From Doris montereyensis (taxonomy: Eukaryota; Mollusca; Gastropoda; Nudibranchia; Dorididae): 64,000 nucleotides of DNA. The stretch is taken from the NCBI GenBank assembly GCA_037039925.1, contig JAXRKP010000700.1, forward strand, positions 85,001-149,000, in the 5' to 3' direction. Made by a program: the position numbers and the translations under genes. The notes below the pieces were generated by a model. That model made no database searches. It was not told where the DNA came from and saw only the letters and a program-made list of their open reading frames with translations. Shown piece after piece: positions 51,701 through 64,000 of this stretch. Positions within the stretch are counted from its first letter, which is position 1. Every line of letters starts with the position of its first letter.

Positions 51701-54137
51701 ATTTGTACGAGTATGATGAGGGTGTATACTTAAGTAATACTATACTATGAATGAATATGCATGCAGTGTAGTGTCAGAAGAAAAGCAATGACAATAATAA
51801 TATAATATTGTATTAATAATAAAAATGTTAATGATAAAAATAATAATAATAATGTCATGATGAGGATAAATAAGTTAATGTTAATAATAATAATAGGCAA
51901 GGCCTACACATTAAATATCCGGAGAGACTGGATACAGATCTAGATCTAGAATCTAGATTCTAGATCTATGTGTACTGTCAGTCTAGTCTAGATCTAGATT
52001 GAGATCTTGTCAAGATCAGCTACAGAAAATTTTGTCTAGGCGAAAACGTCCAAGTGACACGCAATGTAAAGACCATCAACGCACGTTTATTAAAAGTTAT
52101 TTAATAGTTAATAATAGTAGAGGCAGATTTCATCTATCTTTGGCTCTCATTTTAGCAATAGTATTATGTTTCAAACAAATCCAGCTGATGGTTTCAAAGT
52201 TATAGTTAAATTTCACGATCCAATTTTCAGCCTTTTTCCTTTTTTTTTCCAGATTGCCTGTAATGAAAGTCACTAACTTGCTTGAAAAAATTATAATACA
52301 GAATTTATCATTAGTTAAATGAATAGAGCTTAAAATTGCCTTTAATATTATATATTATTCAACTCTGTAGCTTTGCTTGTTCTCGATTTATGATAATTTT
52401 TGTTACATTTTTTAACATGCGTTTTTTTTAACCAAATAGACAATTTTGCCTAGGAGACAACTTTCATCACATCGTAAAATTAAAATGTATATATCATTCT
52501 GAATGGATTCTGTGAATTTTGACTTTTTCATTGATCTCAAATATATTTGTTATGATTTTGCGAAAACTGATATTTGGGCTCTGGCTAAACGAAATTTGGT
52601 CCAAAATAATTTTCTGAGTTTTTAGGGCATCATATTCTATAAGATTTAGAATGTAACAAGTATTTTCTTTGTATGCCATAACTGTTGGCTTGTGGTACCT
52701 AGTTACATGTGTTATCACAATAACAGATTTAAAGTATTTTTACTTCAGTCACAGTGAAATATATGAACTAGTGTTCTCATATTCTCATATAAGCCCTACT
52801 TACTGCTTTAAGTCACTTGATACGTTATGGCGCATGGCCGGTATGTTCAACTGAAGGGATGCGCCTCCCCTTGGTGCATTCATTAGCTTTGACGATCGAT
52901 ATCCACCATAGTAATGTGCCTAGAGTGTTGAGAAGCGGCTCTAACACTAGTTTTACCCGTTGCTTCGTTTCATGCAGTTTCCAGGAAATTGGTCGACAGC
53001 TTTATGAGTTACCGCAATTCAAATGATGTTACTGTAAGCACTCTTGTTGTTTCGTTGAGAGCTGAAAACAGTACAATGGCTTTTGATAAACATGCATTTT
53101 TTCACTATTTGACGATTCTAGTGAGTGTAGTGATGATCATGATTCAGAATGTCTTCTTATATCTAGAGATTAATCATTAAAGCTCTAATTTTGAAAAAGA
53201 AGCCACCACAAGTAGTGTTGGTAAAGATTGATTTAGAATCTTGGAAACATTCAAAATGTATCATATTCAATTAATCACTATTTAAAAAGCTCTTCATTTA
53301 TATAGTTTCAATGTCAATTGTCCTGCATTATTGTTTCTTGTTATCTGTGTGAAAAGTGCACAGGAAATATGATGACTTTTAAATTTTTTATGATTTTTTT
53401 CAAAATACCCTAAATTTGCCAGTCTCCAGTGTATGGGGAAAGATTTTTGGGCCCAGTCTAAAGTGAGTTAAATCAGTAAGTCAAATGAGGTACAGATCTG
53501 CAAATGTGTATTAAGTAATGCAATTTGCAGTAGATAGGCAGGGAAATTGCAGTGATCTTGAAACCAGTCGTTTGTTTGAATCATTTCCTGAGAGCATATT
53601 TTACTATTAATGTAAATAATTTGATTATATGCATAAATTGTGTTCGAGAAAGATGACTAGTTATCTAATGTGTAGCATAATTGTATAATTTATAATAAGT
53701 TACAAAGTTCTCCTTCCATTGCTTTAGCACAGTTTTTGTATAAGCAGGTCATACAGGGAAATTATCCCTAAAAATTGTTACCGGATATCTGTAGGCTGTT
53801 TATTTACTATTTTTCTTTTATCATACACCATTAAGAGAGAGAGTCATTTACCTGCTTTTATTTTTATTATTCTTTTCTTTGAGTAATTCAAATACTGTTC
53901 TAGTTTACCTTGCTTTTACTTAATTCTCAGACTGCTTTCTCCTATACTATCTTCATTCCGTTCTTTTTTCTTTCTGGAAAGTAATGGAATAGGTTATTTA
54001 ACGTGTCACTTTGTCTATTTCCCAACAAACAAACCAATAAAATACTGTGTTCTGAAGTGAAGGGAAATTCTATAGATTGTAAATACATTTTTAAAATTTT
54101 ATTTTACTTTCAGAAACCACCACCCTATTCAGGTTAA
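42742..54137 (+). CDS. WBP1/VOPP1-family single-pass membrane protein with PPxY motifs
   Basis: Five exons: 42,742-42,792; 45,925-45,958; 49,727-49,802; 50,701-50,944; 54,114-54,137 (429 nt, 142 residues). Predicted: signal peptide (1-17), short Cys-rich ectodomain (Cys22, 27, 34, 35, 44, 45), transmembrane helix about 54-74 (WFWFIWVIIFFIVMG), five Arg at 75-79 as cytosolic anchor, and a Pro/Gly-rich tail with PPSY (126-129) and PPPY (137-140). This order, with CCW before the helix and a PPPY tail, is that of VOPP1 and WBP1, endosomal/lysosomal membrane adaptors that bind WW-domain proteins. At 142 residues it is shorter than human VOPP1 (about 172). All junctions keep frame if exon 3 uses the GTGTAA donor; the overlapping GTAAGT two bases on would break it. 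Runs convergently toward RACK1. Confidence 0.85.
43276..43365. repeat. Long near-perfect hairpin in intron 1
   Basis: About 40-bp arms: GAAAATTGTAATTTATT, AAAAGTTGAAAATTTGATAG, then loop TTGTTGCGA-type, then the complement. Only a few unpaired bases interrupt the stem (GTGG against CGT). It is on the sense strand of the transcribed intron. Confidence 0.9.
45925..45958 (+). CDS. WBP1/VOPP1-like exon 2
   Basis: Acceptor CACAG, donor G|GTAAGT. Encodes HAIICGEYTCT, the first two ectodomain cysteines. Ends in phase 1. Confidence 0.8.
47105..47590. repeat. Degenerate minisatellite, about 110-140 bp units
   Basis: CATTGACTCATTACCAGGTT, CTTCAT..ACGATGGCA, ACTACAAG(G/A)CAA and (T)G(G/A)CA(C/A)CAGTGT recur in order about four times with drift. 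A short (CA)n lies at 47,215-47,231. In intron 2 of the WBP1/VOPP1-like gene. Confidence 0.7.
48470..49655. mobile_element. Pogo/Tigger-like non-autonomous DNA transposon
   Basis: Terminal inverted repeats of 24 bp match at 21 positions: left CAGTAGTAACCACTTAAATG, right (reverse complement) CAGTAGTGACCACCTAAATG. Both ends are directly flanked by TA (48,468-48,469 and 49,656-49,657), the Tc1/mariner-superfamily target duplication, and the CAGT start is typical of pogo/Tigger. Subterminal CGGGCATTTA occurs at 48,515, 49,562 and 49,617, with an inverted copy at 48,484. These are possible transposase-binding repeats. No transposase is recognisable in the 1,186 bp. It ends 71 bp before exon 3 of the host gene. 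Confidence 0.8.
49727..49802 (+). CDS. WBP1/VOPP1-like exon 3
   Basis: Acceptor GACTCAG. Encodes GAGPYCCTLSSGTIGCCWRS then YVYQM and the first two bases of Trp54. The paired cysteines match those just before the helix in VOPP1. Confidence 0.85.
49845..49990 (+). repeat. Possible tRNA-derived SINE
   Basis: B-box-like GAGTTCAATTCCC at 49,894-49,906, with AGTGTCTGGCT at the A-box position. In intron 3 of the WBP1/VOPP1-like gene. Confidence 0.45.
50701..50944 (+). CDS. WBP1/VOPP1-like exon 4
   Basis: Acceptor TTTTAG, donor TCG|GTGTGT. Carries the transmembrane helix, the Arg5 stop-transfer and the PPSY motif. Ends in phase 0. Confidence 0.88.
51941..51968. repeat. 28-bp perfect palindrome
   Basis: Built from TCTAGA and AGATCT units, centred at 51,954/51,955. 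It sits in a cluster of such motifs (51,936-52,000) in intron 4 of the WBP1/VOPP1-like gene. Confidence 0.9.
54114..54137 (+). CDS. WBP1/VOPP1-like exon 5 (terminal microexon of coding sequence)
   Basis: Acceptor CTTTCAG, then KPPPYSG and TAA. Supplies the second PPxY motif. The 3' UTR follows, with a candidate AATAAA at 54,749-54,754. Confidence 0.82.
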   Translation, partial: KPPPYSG

Positions 54138-57100
54138 AAGAAGACACACAAGACTCATTGGCAATATTTCCTGATATTGTCTGTGACCATTGATTGACAA
54201 GAGCAATTGTACCCTTTCATCGTTTTGTTTAAAAATTCAATGGCATCAAACATAGATCAATGATTTTGTAATTTTCAACAGAAAGTCTTTCAAATAAGAT
54301 ATTTATGCATTGATAATATTTATGTTCACAACACATAACATGACTAGAATATGAATTTAAATAATGCATATTTACTTATAACTATAGCATCAGCACATAA
54401 ATATTTTATTTTCTGACATGATTAATAGTCTTCATTTTTAACTCACCTTAATGCGTTCTAAATCTAACTACTTTGCTTGCTTTCTGCTGAAAGGGTACAC
54501 TTCTGGGAATTCCATTCCTTCTATGTACCAACACAGAATGGCTCTTATCTGGTAATTATATTCCCAGTGAGTCTGATAGTCCTTTATCATAAAATATCTT
54601 TCCCCCCTCATCCCCTTGTTTGTTTGATTACTGCTTATGTCAATTTAATGCATTATTGAATGCATCTTAGAATAAGCTTGTATGGTCTAATTCAATGTTC
54701 ATAATTTCAGGTGTTATTAATACAATGTGGCCGAACTTAGTATTGTAAAATAAAGATAACCTTATGCGTAGCTTAAGTTCATCAGTGTTTTAATGTATAG
54801 CAAGCTTCTATTAATTGACCTGATTGGATTCAGTGTTTTAATTTTAACATAAAGACAACCAATATCGCCTAACTGCAATAAATGTTTTAACATTAATATA
54901 TATGTTTTAACTCAAAGATTTCCAGTACAGGGTTTGTTATTAACCTCCATTTCCAGCTAGAAAGAAGAATTCAGATACACGCCACTTCTTGACCTTGCGT
55001 TTGCCTTTGCTTTGCTTTTTAATTACTGATATGACATGTTAAGTGGCTTGTGTTCAATTCAAGCAGTGGGAGAAGGCTGTCTGCAATATTTTGGCAAGAC
55101 ATTTCTCATAAAGTGTCCATTTCTTCACTGAAGATAGGAACAGCAAGATAGAAATGATAATATTGATAAAGAAAGAACAATTTTTTTTTTCAGGGTTTTA
55201 AAAACAATTATTTACGTCTGTGCCAATAGCAAATCATTTTGATGTCAATGTTAGTAGAGCCAATATGATCTGTTGTGTACTAAAATATACCCATTTCATG
55301 TAAGAGAAAAGTTATTTTGATGTTTTGCGTCCCAATTATCTTCTCCAAGATATACAATACACAAGGTAGTCAAACAAAATATTTGTATATTATAATGATT
55401 TTTTAAATGAATTTTATGTCATTTTATGATTATTAACTCAGTTACAAGACCTCAAAACATTCCTGTAGGAGATACACAGTATGTAATGAGAATTATTTCA
55501 AAATGATAGTAAGCCTACGTCATTTTCTTTCCTTCATTGTCATATATATCTTCTTTCTCATGTGTATTTCTCATGTGACTTCCAATAGCTACTGATCAAA
55601 AAGTTTTTTTTAAAGAAGTCTTCTTTTACGTCAATGTTAAATGCAACAAAAATCCAACTGAGCACCTAATGGTAAAATATTATGACTATGCCTATACAAG
55701 TAATTTTGATAAAAAGAATGTATTCATTTGCATGAGAAAGATCTTCCAATAGTGTCCTTTATGAAAGTATATAGGATTATAATATCAATATAACAATGAC
55801 ATGCATTTTATTAAAGTTATTTATTACTTTATTTTGTAAATTAGGAGAAATTAGAGGAGGGGAGGGGGGGGGGGGGGGGATTCATGTAGATAAATCTGGG
55901 AAACAGGATTTTAATGTTGCTACTAAAAAAAAATTCTAGGAGAATGTAAGATTTACTACTTGGACTATTAATGTGAACATGACTCTCAATACTCCTCTAT
56001 GACTTTTTCTCAACTGACATTTTATTTATGACATGACAATCACAATAATGACCCTTTTCAAAATATGTGTTTAATGTCTTATCAACAGGCAATATAAAGC
56101 TGAAAGAATACCACTTACTATCATGGAAAGCAACTTTCTCAATATCTTAGAATAGTAAGACTTTCACTTCATAAATATTTTTTACCCTGCTTGAAGATGT
56201 TGCTTTTTATATTAAAAGTAATAAAAGTGTTAACCGTAGTTTCATAGATTTCAATGAATTAAATTTCATAATTTTGTGTATTTTCTCCTCCCAGGCATTT
56301 AACGTTATTGAAATATATCACGTCTTATCGGAGAGAAGCCATGATTGAGGCATAATCTATGTACCGGTACTATGTACACATATATCTCGCTTGCTCACTC
56401 ACTCTCTCTTTCTCCATTATATAATATTTCTTTTTTCAGTGCTCTTAGTCTTACTCTTATTTTGTAGTGTATTCTTTATAAATGACATTGTATTATTTTT
56501 AATTTACCATTTATACATTTTTTTATACAACTTAAGTATGTCCTCCACATTGAAGAACATTAAAATGAGACTGAGTGAGAGATACGATTGCTTCCATTAT
56601 ATTTATATAGTCTGCTGGTTATGTGTTGTTTTTGTTGTAAATTAGATTTAGATGTTCATTTGAATTTGATGACAATGCCACAGGCACACCAACATCTTCA
56701 TACTCAAGTGTCATTACCTCTTGTCTACTGTTTAACAATAACATGGTCAAAGTCAAACAACTAGCTGCCAGTGTCGTAGAAGCACACGTGTATTGTAAGA
56801 AATTCCTGGTAGTGGTACCACTAGTACCAGTGGAAACCTTTGCTCATTTGGCTTCAGTTCATAATTGAGATTGAATAACATTAACTCATTAACAATAAAA
56901 TTTAAAAAATAACATAACAGTATTAACACTGAACCTAGGTTTGTTTGGGGGGTTTTTTCTCTGTCCAAAACAATCCCACAATCCTGGCTATAGGAGGAAG
57001 GGTCTGGACACTACTTGTACTTGTACGTACAACGACCCTGCTGGCAGTCACTGTGTATGCAATACATGTTTTCGGGCTGAGAATTATAATTTCCCACATT

Positions 57101-57724
57101 TGACGATTTTTTTATTGCATGTATTATTATTTATATAATCATTAGTCGATACAGTCGTCAATTTTGTCGTCTCACAAAAATATTGCAACCAAGTCAGTCT
57201 ACATTCATCCCAAATTTCACTTGCATTTTGTCTTCGCTCCAAATTCTCTTCCCAGCTTTGAATTTTAGACTATTTGGAACTTATTCTTTGTTTTCGCCTT
57301 TTTCTTCTTTCAAATGAAGTTAATGTGTAGTATTTAGTAGTACTAGTAGTAGTAAGGACAATATGATTCAAGCCCATACAATTTATGTCGCCTCAATGGA
57401 CTGCCTCAGATGTTTCTGATTTTTACCGCCCAAAACAACCCCTTTATCTGGAAAGGAGAAAAGGATCTGGACACTGGAGATGGGTTACACTCGTGACAGT
57501 GACAGACACCATATGACTGTTGCCTCCACGTCTCGGATTTTTACTGCCCAAAACAGCCCCTTTTATCTGGATTGATTGTTTGTTGGTTTGATTTACCTAC
57601 ATTTACAACTAAGAAAGAGTCGATGGTCTTGGGCATCAAACGAACCAAAAAACATTGATTTTACAGGAAAAGGAAAAAAAAAGTTTTCCAGTACTCAGAA
57701 CTGTTCTCTAAAAATAAAATGCAC
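54138..57724. other. 3' UTR and intergenic DNA
   Basis: AT-rich, no gene recognised. A long G-run lies at about 55,853-55,879. The motif CCAAAACAR-CCC recurs near 56,967, 57,430 and 57,549. Confidence 0.5.
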
Positions 57725-57728
57725 TTAA

Positions 57729-58570
57729 CTCACTCACTACCAGCTCCTGGGCCAAGACCAAGCCACTCGCCACCGGCTATTTTAGATAAATTGTTACAGT
57801 TACATGCATGAAACTGCAGCAAAATAAAGCCCTTTACAAGAACTTTGTAATACAAAAAGAATTTTTTTATTTCTCTCACTCTCATGGTTTATTTTTTAAT
57901 TTTTATGAAAATTTTAAAAAGGTATATTTCACCCACACAAACTTTTTTTAAAAATCAAATTTCCCATCTTTTCACACAAAAATGTCCATACAACCAATGA
58001 TTTTGAGTGTCAGTAATGTCACTGTCGTTGACAGTGACTGGGTGTATGGGTCTAGTTGAAGTTTCAGGATTTAGATTTAGCGACTGGATTCTAGAATTGG
58101 ACGATCTTGACGTAGATGCGGTATAGGTCTATATTTACTAGTACCGGTCCCAAGACGAGTCGAAGCCTGCGACGTTTTCTGTCACTGGGTGCATTCTCAT
58201 CGTCTGACTAGTCTTGAGTCACACATAAGACCGTCATTTCTCATGAAGAAAGTAGGGTCAGAATCACTATAACTATAATCCAGATCAGAATCATCGGTCT
58301 GATCCATCTTGCGTAAAAGGACCTAAAACTTCAAAAATGTTTCTTCTCGGTTGTATTAGAAGCCATATTTGACTGAAAATGTGGCTGTCAGTGTCAGAAG
58401 ATCTACTCCTGAATCAAGGGAAGTCATTATAAGTCGACTCTTCTGCACTGAGAAGGTAAATAAAGTGCCTTCCTGTGTGTAAAATACCATGGCCGACTAC
58501 GTGTCGGTTCATATAGAGAAAAGATAGTAAATACGAGGCCGACAGGGGTGCGGTCACAGGAGTGAGTGAG
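57729..58570 (-). mobile_element. piggyBac-like deletion derivative
   Basis: 842 bp flanked on both sides by TTAA (57,725-57,728 and 58,571-58,574), the piggyBac target site. Short inverted ends start CTCACTCACT on both sides. On the minus strand, an ATG at 58,307 opens MDQTDDSDLDYSYSDSDPTF, an acidic N-terminus like those of piggyBac transposases. Downstream, after a frame break, comes SDDENAPSDRKRRRLRL with a basic nuclear-localisation-like run. The catalytic DDD core is missing, so the element is non-autonomous. Confidence 0.72.
58120..58307 (-). pseudogene. piggyBac transposase N-terminal fragment
   Basis: Starts with an ATG at 58,305-58,307. About 35 residues of acidic sequence precede a stop; the continuing frame gives SDDENAPSDRKRRRLRLVLG. 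No catalytic domain. It lies in the middle of the TTAA-flanked element. Confidence 0.55.
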
Positions 58571-59580
58571 TTAAAAGAACACAATGTAGAGCAATATTTA
58601 ATAGAAGTCATTGATTTTTTCTTTTACAATAAACCAACATGTGCAATGAGAATATCCAGAAACATCTGAAGAATTTGATGTAGATATAGGAGTAAGACAG
58701 GGTTGTATCCTAAGTCCTCTTTTGTTTATCACATCGCAAAGGCATCCTCAAAAATGAAGAAAATGACATATTTGCCGATGATTTAGTTGTTTGGAATATC
58801 AGAGTGACCTTTAGTCAAATATCAACATGATGAACAATGCATTAAATAAGAGGAAAGAGTAAATGCAAAGAAAACCTAAACTACAATGCTAGTAACTAGG
58901 GAAGCTAAAACTAGTAAAACACAAAATCTTAAATTGGGTAAGGAGAATTTAGAACAAGTTCAAAGCTACAATTACCTAGGAGTAAGAGAAGAAACCAGCC
59001 AGAGAATCCAAAAGACAATGACAATATATAATCTAGGAAAGGCATTTATAGGTGAACAAGAATTGTTAACAAAAACCATAATGACAGTATACAACTCAGT
59101 TTATTGTCACTCCTCTATGGCAGTGAAACCTGGACCTTAGACAGTAGAGAATACCATAGAGTACACACAGCTGTAATGAAACACCAAAGAAAAGTAGTAG
59201 GGAAAACTAAAAGTGACGAAAATCAGAAACACAACAATAAAAGATCAAACCAAAGCAGATGGCATAAAAACTAAGATAGAAATAATAGAAATAAATCAAT
59301 TGAAATAGTTTGGGCATGTAAACAGAATGAATGACATTAAAATAGCTAAATCAGTATACAGTGCTAAAGTCCAAAGTAAAAGACCAAAAGGCAGACCTCG
59401 GAGAACGTGGGAAAAAATATAAAAGAGGCATCAAAGTATAGAAATTTGACTTTTTTGAAAGGGAACAGAAAATGCCAGGACAGTGCATCCTGGAGAAAGA
59501 TCATCTCGGGCATATGAACCCATACATCGAAAGGTACAAGTACAATGGGAACTGATAAAGAAAGAATCCCTTTCAAAAAC

Positions 59581-60243
59581 AGCCATCAGTTTTCTTTATT
59601 GACCATCCGTCAAATTATAGATAATAAATGTATCACTGAAAGTATACTTATGTTATGCTGCCATGATATTTGTGGTTAGAAAATAGAAATTTACTTTGAA
59701 AGTAACCTGAATCTAGCCCGTTAAGTTCATTAAGGTTTACTCTCTATTTTTTGTTTTTGTTATGAATGATGCGCAGAAATTCAATTATCTAAATATTCCC
59801 CTGAAAGGCCTTGCTTATTTTGTGTAATGTTTACATGTAATATTGTAATACTAATATAGGATGTCTACACTAAACCTTCAATATTGTGCTTAAATTATAG
59901 TAGTACATATTTTCTCTCTCATCCCTAGTTCTGTGCTTTCATACTGTGACTTCTGTCAATAACACTGTCACTGTTTTGACCACTGATAAGAAATGATTTT
60001 CACTGTTTTTTAACTCAATAATATAAATAACTCATCTTTGCTTATTAAAATTTCTAAAGCAAGTTTGCAAATGTAACACATTCCCAGCTTTTCTTCGCTT
60101 TCAACAACAAAAATCTCAACAAACCAACAGGTAAAAACAAAACTACCACAAAACATTACAACAAACACAAAACACATCTACATTTTCAACGTTTGGATTA
60201 AACTCAAGGACAAAACATCAGTACGTTTATACTCTCATTAACT
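59581..60243. other. Intergenic DNA between LINE fragment and RACK1 3' end
   Basis: No feature recognised apart from AT-rich tracts. Confidence 0.5.
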
Positions 60244-60249
60244 TTTATT
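60244..60249 (-). terminator. RACK1 poly(A) signal
   Basis: Minus-strand AATAAA about 75 nt past the RACK1 stop codon, which would give a short 3' UTR, as is usual for ribosomal-protein-like genes. Confidence 0.6.
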
Positions 60250-60323
60250 AGGATTTTGAAGAGTAATCAGTGGCAGCTCTTCATTTCATGTCATGAAAGA
60301 GGACACAAACATTGAATTTCTAT

Positions 60324-63940
<3,617 letters not shown>

Positions 63941-64000
63941 CTGCAACAATTAAAAAAAATTGTTTATAAATTGAGATGGCACAAACTGCAAAATGTTTCT

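Larger units (their letters stand above)
57640..59580 (+). mobile_element. RTE-clade LINE fragment, interrupted by a piggyBac derivative
   Basis: Same family as the LINE at 38,870 but on the plus strand. From 58,571 it reads LKEHN..LIEV.., FYNKPTCAMR, VRQGCILSPLLF, FADDLVVWN (about 58,769), MLVTREAKT, QVQSYNYLGV, then the RTE C-terminus and the shared 3' end near 59,575. Many frameshifts. Sequence just left of 57,725 (TTGATTTTACAGGAAAAGG, AAAATGCACTT) resembles the segment of RTE immediately upstream, so the LINE was probably continuous before the insertion. The 5' half is absent. Confidence 0.75.

Overview
This window is eukaryotic, animal-type genomic DNA: AT-rich, intron-rich, full of microsatellites, and carrying decayed LINEs, SINE-like repeats and DNA transposons. 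The gene complement (a Polycomb chromobox gene, a WBP1/VOPP1-type membrane protein gene, RACK1) fits any bilaterian. The mix of RTE- and L2-type LINEs, (GA)n/(CT)n arrays and frequent AGATCTAGATCT palindromes makes me favour a lophotrochozoan, probably a mollusc. That is inference, not proof.

Layout: 1-19,740 is a gene-free, repeat-dominated block. It holds a PIF/Harbinger deletion derivative (2,386-3,382), an L2-like LINE on the minus strand (about 5,060-7,610), more than a dozen simple-repeat arrays, two minisatellites, one tRNA-like SINE and a possible fold-back element (17,811-18,202). 20,202-28,751 is a plus-strand Polycomb (CBX) gene with its chromodomain split over exons 1-3 and a last exon carrying an acidic stretch, an AT-hook and the C-terminal Pc box. 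The last exon needs three same-direction frame corrections. Intron 2 contains a decayed RTE-type LINE. 28,752-42,741 is intergenic, with SINE-like pieces, a pair of diverged dispersed repeats, a (CT)n array and a degenerate but nearly full-length RTE-type LINE (38,870-42,146, minus). 42,742-54,137 is a plus-strand five-exon gene for a 142-residue single-pass membrane protein of the WBP1/VOPP1 type with two PPxY motifs. Its intron 2 holds a TA-flanked pogo/Tigger-like non-autonomous transposon that ends 71 bp before exon 3. 54,138-60,323 is intergenic and contains a TTAA-flanked piggyBac deletion derivative nested inside another RTE copy. 60,324-63,940 is the 3' half of RACK1 on the minus strand (four exons), running off the right edge.

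The three genes have unrelated jobs (chromatin silencing, WW-domain adaptor at membranes, ribosome/kinase scaffold); nothing suggests an operon or shared pathway. I found no convincing new biological system. The most informative observations are the nested and deletion-derivative transposons, the frame-broken but domain-intact Polycomb exon, and a nearly perfect long hairpin in an intron.
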